This document shows positions 42,698-51,860 of a stretch of DNA of 64,000 nucleotides, one piece after another. The DNA comes from Melioribacteraceae bacterium (GTDB lineage: Bacteria > Bacteroidota > Ignavibacteria > Ignavibacteriales > Melioribacteraceae). The position numbers were made by a program, and so were the translations under genes. The stretch lies in the NCBI GenBank assembly GCA_015493615.1, contig WGCV01000062.1, positions 1 through 64,000 of the forward strand. Direction: 5' to 3'. Below the pieces are notes generated by a model. The model was given only the letters and a program-made list of their open reading frames with translations, was not told where the DNA came from and searched no databases. Position 1 is the first letter of the stretch, and every line of letters starts with the position of its first letter.

Positions 42698-44409
42698 TTG
42701 GCCCATTTAAAAATATTTTTGAACAGCAATTCAAGAAAAGTAATGACGTTTTATTTTTCTTCTTAGTTTTTGCTCTTTTAACTTTAATTTATTCGGGATG
42801 CGCCAAACAAGTCCCGCCCTCCGGAGGACCTGTCGATAAAACGCCTCCGACCGTTGTAGCTACAATTCCTTTCGACGGAACTACCGATTTCAAAGGGGAT
42901 GAGCTGTCCGTAACATTTTCCGAGTATATCGATAAAAACTCATTCCATAATGCTTTTTTTATTTCTCCGGTTGTACGAAACATGAAATTTGATTGGAGCG
43001 GAAGAACCGTTACAATTTCTTTACACGATTCGTTAAAGAAAAACACAACTTACAGCGTTATCATCGGAACGGTTGTGAAGGACTTAAATAACAAGAACAA
43101 AATGGCTCTCCCTTACGCATTCAGTTTTTCTACCGGAGATAAAATAGATAAAGGGAAAATATCCGGCAAAGTGTTTGATAGTAAGCCTCAGGGAATAACA
43201 ATCTTTATTTATAAAAATTTAGCCGATTCAATTTCTCCGGCAAAAGTTAAGCCCGATTATATTTCGCAGTCAGGCCAAAACGGAGAGTATCTTGTTACAG
43301 GTTTGGGCGCCGGAAGCTACCGCGTTTTTGCGGTCCGGGATAAAAACTCCAATCTTCTTTGGGATTCGGAAAATGAGGAGATAGGAATTCAATTCAAACC
43401 GATTGCGCTTGCCGATTCAAATAACATTCGGAGCGGAGTAGATTTTCAGCTTACTGTAATGGATACAAGCAAACCGGCTTTGCTCGAAGCCACAATGACT
43501 GACCGCAACCATATTCTTAGTGTTTTCTCAAAGCGGATTGACAGTTCAAAAATATCTTCAGGTAATTTCTCAATCATCGATTCGACAGACAACAAAACTT
43601 ATCCTGTTCTTTACGTTTATAATAAAAGAAGAAAGGGAAGTAATATTTTACTCGAGATTGCCGATTCTCTTAAGGATGACAAACTTTTTCTAACAAGTAA
43701 AAATATTATTGATTACTTCGGCAATAAATCCCGAAAAGAGGAAACCGAATTTTACTACAATGGAAATCCGGATACCGTTAAACCGAAGATAGAAAAAGTG
43801 ATTTTACCTTTTGATAAATATATTTCATTTACCAATCCGAGTTTTATTCTCAGATTTTCCGAAGGGGTCTGCTACGGGAATCTTGCTACATCTGTCCAGA
43901 TAAATAACGAAGCAGGGGAGAATGTTGATTTATCGGTATCGAGAGTTAACGATGCTGAATTTGTTGTTGCACTGAAGAAACAACTCCACCCGGACGAGAA
44001 AATTAACTTAAAAATTTTGATGAACCGAATCTGCGATGCCGCCGGTAATAAAGAGGATTCTACTTATGAAAAGAAAATTAATACGATAAATGATTTGGCT
44101 TTCGTTACGATTTCGGGTGAAGCTTTATATTACCCCGCTGATGTAAAAAATTATGTTGCGCTTAAAAGTTTAGATAAAAATAGAAAATCGCAAAAAATGT
44201 TGATCGGGAAAAACGGAAAATATATTCTAAAGCAGGTTTTACCCGGAAAATATTTTGTTTGGGCATTTAGCGATAAAAACTCAAACGGTAAATATGATTA
44301 CGGCAATGTAGTTCCGTTTGAATTTGCGGAACCCTTTTATTTTCGCCCCGATACTCTTATTGTCCGAAAGCGCTGGCCGATTAAAAACGTAAATATTAAG
44401 TTTAAATAA
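42694..44409 (+). CDS. Ig-like (Big_5) domain lipoprotein
   Basis: 571 residues with an unusually long N terminus (about 20 residues) before the hydrophobic signal core and lipobox IYSGC (Cys36). The mature start QVPPSGGPVDKTPPTV is typical of Bacteroidetes Ig-like envelope lipoproteins. The first domain (about 50-150) is a Big_5/SbsA-like fold, followed by a carboxypeptidase-regulatory-like domain (GKISGKVFD, GSYRVFAVRDKNSNLLWD), more Ig-like segments and a second similar domain at the end. It is probably exposed at the outer membrane. Its role is unknown; it is cotranscribed with mltG. Confidence 0.8.
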   Translation: MIGPFKNIFEQQFKKSNDVLFFFLVFALLTLIYSGCAKQVPPSGGPVDKTPPTVVATIPFDGTTDFKGDELSVTFSEYIDKNSFHNAFFISPVVRNMKFDWSGRTVTISLHDSLKKNTTYSVIIGTVVKDLNNKNKMALPYAFSFSTGDKIDKGKISGKVFDSKPQGITIFIYKNLADSISPAKVKPDYISQSGQNGEYLVTGLGAGSYRVFAVRDKNSNLLWDSENEEIGIQFKPIALADSNNIRSGVDFQLTVMDTSKPALLEATMTDRNHILSVFSKRIDSSKISSGNFSIIDSTDNKTYPVLYVYNKRRKGSNILLEIADSLKDDKLFLTSKNIIDYFGNKSRKEETEFYYNGNPDTVKPKIEKVILPFDKYISFTNPSFILRFSEGVCYGNLATSVQINNEAGENVDLSVSRVNDAEFVVALKKQLHPDEKINLKILMNRICDAAGNKEDSTYEKKINTINDLAFVTISGEALYYPADVKNYVALKSLDKNRKSQKMLIGKNGKYILKQVLPGKYFVWAFSDKNSNGKYDYGNVVPFEFAEPFYFRPDTLIVRKRWPIKNVNIKFK

Positions 44410-44421
44410 ATAGGAGGTAAT

Positions 44422-46248
44422 GTGGAAAGATTAGTTGAATGTGTCCCGAATTTTTCGGAAGGGAGAAATCCGGAAGTGATTAAACAAATAACCGATGAAA
44501 TTGAAAAAGTAAAAGGAGTAAAACTTCTTGATGTTGATCCCGGTTACGATATGAACAGAACCGTCGTAACTTTTATCGGTTCGCCGGAAGCGGTTGCCGA
44601 AGCGGCTTTCCAAGGGATAAAAAAAGCGAGCGAAGTTATTGATATGAGCGTGCATTCAGGTTCGCATCCGAGAATGGGAGCCACGGATGTTTGTCCGTTT
44701 GTTCCGGTTAACGGAGTATCGGAAGATGAAGCGATAAAGCTTGCTGAAAGCGTTGCCGAAAGAGTTGGCTCCGAGTTGAACATTCCCGTTTATCTTTACG
44801 AAAAAGCCGCACGCACACCTGAGAGAACGAATCTTGCAGTTATTCGTCAAGGGGAATATGAAGCTTTACCCGAAAAGTTGAAGGATCCGAAATGGAAGCC
44901 TGATTTCGGTCCCGCTGAATTTAACAAGCGCGCAGGAGCAACAGTAATCGGAGTAAGGGAATTTCTGATTGCTTACAATATTTCGCTCAATACTCGCGAG
45001 AAAAAATATGCTTCCGACATCGCATTTGAACTTCGTGAAAAAGGAAGGTCGGCGCGTCGCCCGGCGGGGAAACCGTTTTACTACAAAGGAGGAAAGATAA
45101 TCCGGTATCGCGAAGGGGTTTATCCCTGTGGTTCTTGTGATTTTGACGGAAAAACTATTGAGGAAACAATCGAACACTGTAAAATCGAACACGGTTATGA
45201 CTTGGTGGAATTGTTAAAACTCAATTCAATCGATCCTCTTCATCCCGAAGGAAAACCTGTTAAGAAGCCGGGTAAGTTTAAATTTGCCAAGGCAATCGGC
45301 TGGATGGTTGACGATTACGACCGCGCGCAGATCTCAATTAACCTTACAAATTATCATGTTACGTCAACTCATCATGTTTTGGAAGAAGCCCGCAAACTCG
45401 CCGCTGAAAGGGGTTTGGTTGTAACAGGCAGCGAAATTGTCGGAATGGTTCCTTTTAAAGCGCTTTATGAAACAGGTAAATATTACCTTAATGTTCAGGG
45501 ACGCTCTTCAGGAATCCCGGTGAAAGATATTCTTGAAACGGCAGTGCAATCTTTGGGACTTCGTGATGTTTCCGATTTTGATATAGAGGAAAGAGTTCTC
45601 GGTTTGCCCGGATTTGATAAAGACGCGCTTGTCGAGATGAAAGTAAACGCATTTGCCGATGAGGTTTCCCGCGAATCTCCCGCTCCAGGAGGCGGTTCTA
45701 TTGCGGCTTTAGCGGGAGCGCTCGGAGCTTCTCTTTTCTCAATGGTAAGCAATCTTACGGCGTCAAAACCCGGCAGTCAGGAAATTGATAAAATTCTTTT
45801 TGACGCCGCGGAAAAAGCTCAGCAACTAAAAGACGCTTTGATAAAAGCAGTTGACGATGACACGAACGCGTTTAATTCTTATATGGATGCGAGACGTTTG
45901 CCGAAAGCCACAGCCGAAGAGAAAGTCGCGCGGGAAAATGCGATGCAGTTGGGACTTAAAGAAGCTGTAAATGTTCCGCTCAATACGGCAAAGCTTAGTC
46001 TTGAAGCGATGAAACTTGCAAAGGTAGTTTTGGAATATGGTAATCCTAATTCAATTACGGATGTAGGTGTAGGAGCGCATATTGCCCGCACAGGTGTAAT
46101 AGGCGGGATTTATAATGTCCTAATCAATTTGAAAGATATTACGGATGAAGATTTTAATTCCGATATGAGGAACTCGTGCGATGAATTAAGAAAGGAAGCC
46201 GATATTCTTATTGAAGAAATCGAGAAAAAAGTCCTGGAGAAAATTTAG
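44422..46248 (+). CDS. ftcD: Glutamate formiminotransferase / formimino-THF cyclodeaminase (fused)
   Basis: 608 residues from a GTG preceded by AGGAGG. The N-terminal part (1-about 300) is formiminotransferase (ECVPNFSEGRNPEVIKQI, HSGSHPRMGATDVCPFVP). Residues about 300-400 continue it (QISINLTNYHVTSTHHV). The C-terminal roughly 190 residues are the cyclodeaminase domain (FADEVSRESPAPGGGSIAALAGALGASL). It transfers the formimino group from histidine breakdown to THF and releases ammonia. No other hut gene is in the window. Confidence 0.92.
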   Translation: MERLVECVPNFSEGRNPEVIKQITDEIEKVKGVKLLDVDPGYDMNRTVVTFIGSPEAVAEAAFQGIKKASEVIDMSVHSGSHPRMGATDVCPFVPVNGVSEDEAIKLAESVAERVGSELNIPVYLYEKAARTPERTNLAVIRQGEYEALPEKLKDPKWKPDFGPAEFNKRAGATVIGVREFLIAYNISLNTREKKYASDIAFELREKGRSARRPAGKPFYYKGGKIIRYREGVYPCGSCDFDGKTIEETIEHCKIEHGYDLVELLKLNSIDPLHPEGKPVKKPGKFKFAKAIGWMVDDYDRAQISINLTNYHVTSTHHVLEEARKLAAERGLVVTGSEIVGMVPFKALYETGKYYLNVQGRSSGIPVKDILETAVQSLGLRDVSDFDIEERVLGLPGFDKDALVEMKVNAFADEVSRESPAPGGGSIAALAGALGASLFSMVSNLTASKPGSQEIDKILFDAAEKAQQLKDALIKAVDDDTNAFNSYMDARRLPKATAEEKVARENAMQLGLKEAVNVPLNTAKLSLEAMKLAKVVLEYGNPNSITDVGVGAHIARTGVIGGIYNVLINLKDITDEDFNSDMRNSCDELRKEADILIEEIEKKVLEKI

Positions 46249-46271
46249 AGATATTTTAAAAACGTACAAAT

Positions 46272-46307
46272 AAAAACCTTCGAGAGATATTCCCGAAGGT
46301 TTTTTTA
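46272..46307. terminator. Bidirectional terminator between ftcD and ybjQ-like gene
   Basis: AAAAACCTTCG and CGAAGGTTTTTTT form a stem with A-run and T-run on either side, between two convergent genes. It can end transcripts from both directions. Confidence 0.8.
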
Positions 46308-46317
46308 TTTTAAATCG

Positions 46318-46641
46318 TTAGTCGGATAATTTAACAGCGGTACCGGCAGCCGTAACCATCAACATACCGTTGTGAACGCCTACGGTTTCGTAATCCAAAT
46401 CAATTCCAACAACCGCATTTGCTCCGAGTAGCGAAGCATTTTGAGATAATTCGCTAAGGGCAAGCTCCTTGGCTTTTCGCAATTCATTTTCATAAGCGGT
46501 TGATCTTCCGCCGACTATATCGCGAATATTGGCAAATAAATCTTTGAAAACATTTGCGCCCATTATAGCTTCGCCGGATACAATGCCTAAATAAGATTCA
46601 ATGTTTTTACCTTCCACTGTAGGCGTAGTTGTAAGCAGCAT
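46318..46641 (-). CDS. YbjQ/UPF0145 family protein
   Basis: 107 residues matching UPF0145: [28 protein letters not shown], then a long helix with [22 protein letters not shown] and the [13 protein letters not shown] strand. The family forms small oligomers; a metal-binding role has been suggested but is not established. It stands alone, opposite in direction to its neighbours, with a ribosome site GGAGG upstream. Confidence 0.9.
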   Translation of the reverse strand: MLLTTTPTVEGKNIESYLGIVSGEAIMGANVFKDLFANIRDIVGGRSTAYENELRKAKELALSELSQNASLLGANAVVGIDLDYETVGVHNGMLMVTAAGTAVKLSD

Positions 46642-46756
46642 ATAACCTCCATTTATTTGTGTTTATTCTTATGACGATTGCCAAATTAATTAGTTTCATA
46701 AAGATTGCAATCAAATTGCAGATTCACTAATTTTGCATACGTTCTTTAGATAATTT

Positions 46757-46829
46757 GCGGGCATAACTCAGTTGGTAGAGTGTCAGCTTCCCAAGCTGAA
46801 TGTCGCGGGTTCGAGTCCCGTTGCCCGCT
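46757..46829 (+). tRNA. tRNA-Gly (anticodon CCC)
   Basis: The acceptor stem GCGGGCA pairs with TGCCCGC. The anticodon stem TCAGC/GCTGA holds loop TTCCCAA, giving CCC. The T arm is GTTCGAGTC. CCA is not encoded. Confidence 0.94.
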
Positions 46830-46919
46830 CAATAAAATTAAGTCGTAACAGAAAAACTTGTTGCAATATATTTCGCAGATATGTATCTTATATGACTTGA
46901 TTTTTGAAAATAAAGTTTT

Positions 46920-46994
46920 GGGACCTTAGCTCAGCTGGTTCAGAGCACCTGCCTTACAAGCAGGGGGTCACAGGTTCGAATCCTGTAGGTCCCA
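46920..46994 (+). tRNA. tRNA-Val (anticodon TAC)
   Basis: The acceptor stem GGGACCT pairs with AGGTCCC. The anticodon stem CCTGC/GCAGG encloses CTTACAA, giving TAC. The T arm is GTTCGAATC. It lies 90 bp after tRNA-Gly. With the tRNA-Val(GAC) at 29531 it supplies both valine box isoacceptors in the window. Confidence 0.95.
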
Positions 46995-47001
46995 CTTTGA
47001 T

Positions 47002-47037
47002 AAACCCTTGTAACTAAATAAGTTACAAGGGTTTTTT
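47002..47037 (+). terminator. Rho-independent terminator after tRNA-Val
   Basis: AAACCCTTGTAAC-TAAATAA-GTTACAAGGGTTTTTT: a 12-bp perfect stem followed by a T-run. It separates the tRNA unit from the accessory region that starts at 47190. Confidence 0.85.
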
Positions 47038-47150
47038 GGTTTTAAAGATTTGAGGGGAATTTCGATTATAACACACTTTATAACACTTTTTGAAAATTAG
47101 CCCTATTTAAATTTGTTTCAAATCAATTTTTTTCTTTCTCCTAAATTATT

Positions 47151-47178
47151 ATATGCGTATATTTGCATATATACATAT
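47151..47178. promoter_or_regulatory. ArsR-type operator palindrome
   Basis: ATATGCGTATAT (47151-47162) and ATATATACATAT (47167-47178) form a 12-4-12 inverted repeat with 10 of 12 paired positions. It lies directly before the AGGAGA ribosome site of the ArsR gene at 47190. An AT-rich palindrome in this place is the usual autoregulatory site of ArsR/SmtB repressors. A possible -7 element, TAAATTTG (47108-47115), lies upstream. Confidence 0.6.
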
Positions 47179-47189
47179 AGGAGAATGAT

Positions 47190-47612
47190 ATGAACTTTGC
47201 AAATGTATTTAAAACATTAGGTGATGAAACAAGATTACGCCTGCTGAACCTGTTTTTGCAGAGCGACAAGAAGATCTGTGTCGGTGAAATGGTTGACGCT
47301 TTAGAACTTCCGCAGTATCAGATTTCCCGTCATCTTACCATGTTGCGGAATTTGGATTTGGTTAAAACCGAACGTGAAGGAACTTGGATTTACTATGAGG
47401 CAAATTGGGAAGCGTCCCAGTGTGTAAGCGATTTATTCAATGTTATAAAAAAACATTTCAAAGTCAGATTCCCCGAAGATATTGAACGGCTGAATGCACG
47501 ATTGGAGTTGAGGGAGGGGGACTACTGCGTAATTGGGCATTCAATGTATGAAGCAAAACATAAACCTAAAAAATTGAAAGAGGTAAAAGGCAAAAAAAAT
47601 GTTAAAAAATAA
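47190..47612 (+). CDS. ArsR/SmtB family transcriptional regulator
   Basis: 140 residues. The winged helix-turn-helix covers about 1-95: NVFKTLGDETRLRLLNLFL, then the recognition helix LPQYQISRHLTMLRNLDLV. Cys residues are at 30, 78 and 113. The classic ELCVCDL pair of arsenic ArsR is reduced here to ICVGEM with one Cys, so the effector site must differ, perhaps joining Cys30 with the C-terminal Cys113. The tail (about 115-140) is Lys-rich. It begins an operon that runs to 50877. Confidence 0.88.
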   Translation: MNFANVFKTLGDETRLRLLNLFLQSDKKICVGEMVDALELPQYQISRHLTMLRNLDLVKTEREGTWIYYEANWEASQCVSDLFNVIKKHFKVRFPEDIERLNARLELREGDYCVIGHSMYEAKHKPKKLKEVKGKKNVKK

Positions 47613-47630
47613 ATTTTAAGAGGCATCAAA

Positions 47631-48515
47631 ATGAAAAAAATTAAGGAAAGCATCCTATTGGTTATTGTTGCTGTCATGGCTTTTAGTTTTTCTGCGCAAG
47701 CACAGAAGTTATTCCCACGCCCGCCGTTGTTCGGTTTTCCGGCTAAAACTTTGCCGCAGAGCCATTGGGTGATAAGAGGATATTGGATTAACAACAATTA
47801 TGACAAAATATGGAACGGCACTGAATCTCATATGATTGACGCGCCTGAGAATATGAGTTTTTCCACGGATGTTTACTGGGGGAAAGTACGTTACGGAATT
47901 ACAAAAAATTTAACATTCATTATGAATGTGCCTTATGTGCAAAAATCGTTGAAGAAAAACGGAATTGAAAAATCGGGCAGCGGTTTGGGCGACATTATAG
48001 GGGTGCTCCTCTACAAATTTTATCATAATAAGAAAGAAAAGTTTCTGTTATCGGGATTACTCTTTACCAAAAGTCCGACCGGTAAATATCAGAATATAGG
48101 CTCAACCGAGATGCCTTTGGGCACAGGCAGTTTTGATTACGGACTTGCGCTGCTGCCTGAAAAGGAAATCGGTAAATGGGATTTCAGATTTTCGGCATTT
48201 TATCTTGTCAGGGGAAGCGGAGCCGCCGGGGAAAACTTAGGTGATTTGGTCAGTTTTGCATTGAGCAGCGCCTATAACTTCAGCAAAAAAATTATTGCTG
48301 AAACTACGGTTAATTACAAAAGGACATTTGTTAACAGAAAAAATGGCGCAGATATTTCCGACAGCGACACATACTTGCTTCAGATTATTCCGGGAATTCA
48401 ATACAGAATTGGGGACAGATTTTTTATTCAAGCCGTGGCGCCGGTTAATTTAGTTCAAAAAAGACCGTTCGGCGATTCTTACGAAACATGGCTCGGTTTA
48501 TACTATATGATTTAG
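47631..48515 (+). CDS. Outer-membrane beta-barrel protein (MetA-pathway/transporter-like)
   Basis: 294 residues with a signal peptide (about 1-25, ending AQAQ). The rest alternates short amphipathic strands with Tyr/Phe at strand ends and finishes in YYMI, the pattern of an outer-membrane barrel. Segments like LSGLLFTKSPTGKYQNIGSTEMPLGTGSFDYGLALL resemble the Phenol_MetA_deg-type barrels. A similar protein (58985-59881) heads the efflux operon. It may form the outer-membrane pore of the ArsR-controlled unit. Confidence 0.65.
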   Translation: MKKIKESILLVIVAVMAFSFSAQAQKLFPRPPLFGFPAKTLPQSHWVIRGYWINNNYDKIWNGTESHMIDAPENMSFSTDVYWGKVRYGITKNLTFIMNVPYVQKSLKKNGIEKSGSGLGDIIGVLLYKFYHNKKEKFLLSGLLFTKSPTGKYQNIGSTEMPLGTGSFDYGLALLPEKEIGKWDFRFSAFYLVRGSGAAGENLGDLVSFALSSAYNFSKKIIAETTVNYKRTFVNRKNGADISDSDTYLLQIIPGIQYRIGDRFFIQAVAPVNLVQKRPFGDSYETWLGLYYMI

Positions 48516-48524
48516 GAGGAAATA

Positions 48525-48983
48525 ATGTTTAGAAAAATTTTATATCCGACAGATTTTTCTGAAAATGCAATAAAAGCTTTGGAATATGTAAAGAAATTAA
48601 AAGAAGCCGGAACCGAAGAAGTTCTGATAGTGCATATTTACGATAAAAAGAAAATAAATGCATTGTGGGAAGTTCATGAAATAATCGATTTCGGCGATCC
48701 GAGATTGGAAGAAAAAAAAGTTCTGGATCAGCTTTTGGAACACTCGTTTAATAAATTGAAAAAATTGGAAAAAGAACTAAAAGACCTCGGATTCAAAGCA
48801 GAGATAATAGTTAAGGAAGGCGATCCCGCAACCGAGATTACAAGGATAGCGGAAGAAGAAAAAGTATCATTGATAGTTCTCGGTGAAAAAGGTGAAAGCG
48901 CTCTCGAGCAATTGTTTCTCGGAAGCACCGCCGGTAAGATTGTAAGGGATTCTCATATCCCCGTGCTTGTTGTTAAAATGTAG
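48525..48983 (+). CDS. Universal stress protein (UspA family), ATP-binding type
   Basis: 152 residues. The N-terminal FRKILYPTDFSENAIKALEY and C-terminal VLGEKGESALEQLFLGSTAGKIVRDSHIPVLVVK are typical. The latter contains the G-x2-G-x9-G-(S/T) nucleotide-binding motif, so it is the ATP-binding type. It lies between the barrel protein and the permease. One of three USPs in the accessory region (with 50440-50877 and 63685 onward). Confidence 0.92.
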   Translation: MFRKILYPTDFSENAIKALEYVKKLKEAGTEEVLIVHIYDKKKINALWEVHEIIDFGDPRLEEKKVLDQLLEHSFNKLKKLEKELKDLGFKAEIIVKEGDPATEITRIAEEEKVSLIVLGEKGESALEQLFLGSTAGKIVRDSHIPVLVVKM

Positions 48984-48995
48984 GAGATTCTTAAA

Positions 48996-49991
48996 ATGAA
49001 TATACAGAAAATTGCAAAAGGTTTCAGGTCTTGGCTGCCGTTTTGGACGATAGTAGCGTTAGTTCTCGGTTTTGTGTACGGTTTACTTCTGCCTCAGGGC
49101 GCATCAATTTTGAAAGCGTTAATTATGCCTTCTTCGTTTATATTAATTTATATGATGTGCATTCCACTGCGTATTGAAGATATGGTTGATTCAATTAAAT
49201 ATCCGAAAGAACTTTTATGGGGCTTATTGTTAAGTCTTGTACTCGCTCCGCTGCTGATGTGGCCAGGCGCAAGACTTTTGGTTTCAAATCATCCTGAAGT
49301 TCTCGCCGGACTTCTCCTTGCCGGAGTCGTGCCTCCGGGTGGGATGATAACTTTCTGGACCGGAATTTTGGATGCGGACATTTCACTTGCGATGATACTT
49401 CAGATAGTAACATTTGTTGTAAGTATTTTCTGGATTCCTTTAAGTATGCAGGTGCTTGCCGGAGCTTATGTGCCGATAAGGTATTTGCCGATGTTGAAAA
49501 ATCTGATGATAATTATTGTCGGACCCCTAATTTTAGGAGTTGTCACAAGGAAAATAATCACGTCAAAAAAAGGGGAAAAGGGAATCATAAAGGGAATTCC
49601 TTATTTTCAGTTAATATCCGGAATTTTTGCTTTGCTGCTTGTTTTTATAGCAACCGGAGTTAAAGCAAAACAGATAATGGCTCATCCGGGAATTATTTAT
49701 TTACCCGCTCTTGCAGCTTTAATATATTATTTGGTTACTTTTTGGCTGGCGGGAATAATCAACTTCAAAGTGCTGAAATTTTCTTATGAAAAATCAATAC
49801 CGTTAATTTTCGGAACGGCTACAAAAAACTTGTCGATTGCGATGGCTCTTGCGGTTACTACATTCGGACCTCAGGCGCTTCTCGGAGTTGTAGCTTGTTC
49901 ATTGTTCCAAATGCCGCTGGCGTCGTTATTCTACAAGTGGTACCTAAAATATAAAATCGAAACATCTGAAGAAACAGTAATGGAGAGCTAA
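48996..49991 (+). CDS. BASS-family permease (arsenic/bile acid:Na+ symporter-like)
   Basis: 331 residues with about ten membrane helices. The central LAGLLLAGVVPPGGMITFWTGILDADISLAMILQI and the C-terminal GTATKNLSIAMALAVTTFGPQALL segments correspond to the two discontinuous helices of the bile acid:sodium symporter/ACR3 superfamily. It lacks the Cys found in the true ACR3 protein encoded at 55157, so substrate identity is open (an anion or metalloid). It is the transporter of the ArsR-led operon. Confidence 0.85.
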   Translation: MNIQKIAKGFRSWLPFWTIVALVLGFVYGLLLPQGASILKALIMPSSFILIYMMCIPLRIEDMVDSIKYPKELLWGLLLSLVLAPLLMWPGARLLVSNHPEVLAGLLLAGVVPPGGMITFWTGILDADISLAMILQIVTFVVSIFWIPLSMQVLAGAYVPIRYLPMLKNLMIIIVGPLILGVVTRKIITSKKGEKGIIKGIPYFQLISGIFALLLVFIATGVKAKQIMAHPGIIYLPALAALIYYLVTFWLAGIINFKVLKFSYEKSIPLIFGTATKNLSIAMALAVTTFGPQALLGVVACSLFQMPLASLFYKWYLKYKIETSEETVMES

Positions 49992-49992
49992 A

Positions 49993-50412
49993 ATGAAAAC
50001 TCAACCTCAAATAAAAATATCTATTGCAAATTGTTCCGGCAGATCAAATATCGGTCAGATGTCTGCCGAGATTGCCAAGAAGTTAGATAAAACTTTACCT
50101 TACGCTAATATCAATTGTTTGCCGGCTATTTTTCCGGGACTTAAACCCGCCGGTAAATTTAAGGAAGCCGATGCGATTGTTGTAATTGACGGATGTACGG
50201 AATCTTGTGTTCTGGAAACCGTTAAACTCGGCGGTTTTGAGCCTGCTTTGCGAATTGCACCCGACGAAGACTATGGAATTGAGAAAATTCCGGGACTCGA
50301 TTATGACGAGGAAACAATGAATAAAATAGCCGACGATGTAATTAAAAAAGTAAAGGAGTTGTATGAACAATTGCTGAAAGAGAAAGAAGAACTGGATGAA
50401 ATTTTTGAATAA
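49993..50412 (+). CDS. Putative zinc-binding protein (DGC domain)
   Basis: 139 residues. The family-defining Asp-Gly-Cys lies in VVIDGCTESCVLE (Asp66-Cys68, with Cys72), and another conserved Cys14 is in IANCSGRSNIGQMS. Cys42 is also present. These four Cys residues could bind zinc or a soft metalloid. The C terminus is a charged helix. It starts 1 bp after the permease stop, so it is translated with the permease. Its function in the family is not proven. Confidence 0.85.
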   Translation: MKTQPQIKISIANCSGRSNIGQMSAEIAKKLDKTLPYANINCLPAIFPGLKPAGKFKEADAIVVIDGCTESCVLETVKLGGFEPALRIAPDEDYGIEKIPGLDYDEETMNKIADDVIKKVKELYEQLLKEKEELDEIFE

Positions 50413-50439
50413 TTTTATAAATAATATTTCGGAGCAAAA

Positions 50440-50877
50440 ATGATTAGCAGAATATTACTTCCGACAGATTTTTCCGAGCATTCCCGCAAATGCTTTGATT
50501 ATATCATTAAGTTAAAAGATTGCGGAATTGAAGAAGTGATTATCATGCATGTTGTCGATTTAAAAATCATCAGGGAAACAGATGTTATTTTTGACGGCGA
50601 GGTAGATGAAGAGCAGGTTATTGAAAGGTCGATTAAACAGGCTGAAGAAAAACTTAAAGTTTTTACGGAACCTCTGGCAGAAAACGGATTGCGAATTTCC
50701 TTTCTTGTAAAGATTGGAAACCCTTGTTCCGAAATTATCAGAGCCGCCGACGAGATGAATGTTTCGATGATTGTTATGGGACATCGCGGACATAATCTTG
50801 CGGAAGAATTGCTGTTGGGAAGCAACTCGGAAAAAGTTATACGCAAAAGCAGCAAACCGGTATTGCTGATAAAGTAA
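50440..50877 (+). CDS. Universal stress protein (UspA family), ATP-binding type
   Basis: 145 residues: ISRILLPTDFSEHSRKCFDY at the N terminus and VMGHRGHNLAEELLLGSNSEKVIRKSSKPVLLIK at the C terminus, with the G-x2-G-x9-GS nucleotide motif. It is related to the USP at 48525 but not identical. It is the last gene of the ArsR-led operon, and repeat copy 7 follows 70 bp later. Confidence 0.92.
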   Translation: MISRILLPTDFSEHSRKCFDYIIKLKDCGIEEVIIMHVVDLKIIRETDVIFDGEVDEEQVIERSIKQAEEKLKVFTEPLAENGLRISFLVKIGNPCSEIIRAADEMNVSMIVMGHRGHNLAEELLLGSNSEKVIRKSSKPVLLIK

Positions 50878-50947
50878 AGATTATGCAAAATGTTATATAC
50901 TATTGCGGATTCCAAATTGGTCGCATGTCGGGATAAATTGATTGGTA

Positions 50948-51096
50948 GAAGGTTTTGCATAACTCCGAAATTTGTCATTCTGATCCCGCCTTGGCGGGAG
51001 AAGAATCTCAAAATCGGTAATAGTACCGAATTTAGAGATATTTCGGACGGCTCCCACCGTCCTCAATATGACAATTTTAGGTTTTGCAAAGGTCTC
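50948..51096 (+). repeat. MITE-like element, family A, copy 7
   Basis: 149-bp copy with exact target duplication TGGTA (50943-50947 and 51097-51101). It carries the left module CCCGCCTTGGCGGGA in place of the more common GAAGCGAAGCGG module. It lies in the 391-bp gap 50878-51268. The rest of the gap is AT-rich, with no gene seen. Confidence 0.9.
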
Positions 51097-51268
51097 TGGT
51101 AAACAATGATAATTTTACCGAATATTGTTCCGGTTTAATTAATAAATATTCCGAACATGTAGAAAAGGGATAAAATTACAATTTAGGCAATCGGAAAGAT
51201 GATTGTTTTGTTCCGGTTGCCACTTTTTTAAATAAACTAATATATCATATAAAAAAAGGAAATAAAAA

Positions 51269-51718
51269 ATGAGTTACGGAAATAGAGAAGTAAAAGTACT
51301 TGTTACGGGTAAAAGTGAAAACCCCACAAAAATGAATTTAAAATCTGGGAAATTTAATCTGATTATTGACGAGCCTAAAATAATGGGAGGAACGGATGAA
51401 GGTCCTTCTCCCGTTCAAGTTCTGCTAATGGCTCTTGCGGGCTGTCTTAACGTTACAGGACATGAAATTGCAAAACAAAAAGGGTTGCCTCTTAACAATA
51501 TAAAAATCCGGATTGAGGGGGTTATGAATCCTTGTACATTTATCGGCTGTTCATTTGAAGAGCGCGCCGGTTTTCAGAATATCCATGTTAAGGTTGATGC
51601 GGATATGCCGGGGGTTTCTGAAAAGGATAAAAAGGAGTGGTTAGAAGAAACGGAACAACGGTGCCCGGTAACAGATAATATCAAGGCGGATACAACTGTA
51701 GATGTTCTCCTTGATTAA
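51269..51718 (+). CDS. OsmC family protein
   Basis: 149 residues with the two conserved Cys residues of OsmC/Ohr proteins: one in LLMALAGCLNVTGHEIAKQKG (about residue 63) and one in ETEQRCPVTDNI (about 130). GPSPVQVLLMALAGC is the family helix. They form a dimer that reduces hydroperoxides; the subgroup with C-(x60-70)-RCPVTDN is general OsmC-like rather than Ohr. It stands alone after repeat copy 7 and before the TauE gene. Confidence 0.9.
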   Translation: MSYGNREVKVLVTGKSENPTKMNLKSGKFNLIIDEPKIMGGTDEGPSPVQVLLMALAGCLNVTGHEIAKQKGLPLNNIKIRIEGVMNPCTFIGCSFEERAGFQNIHVKVDADMPGVSEKDKKEWLEETEQRCPVTDNIKADTTVDVLLD

Positions 51719-51860
51719 ATGGTAATTTTGTTGATTATTGACTAAAATAAACATAGTTATTTTTGAATTTTCGATTCAACATTTTTAAAGGAAAATATTG
51801 AAATGTTGTCTTCAAACAACAAAATTTGAAAATTATATTTTTTATAAGGAAAGATAAAAT

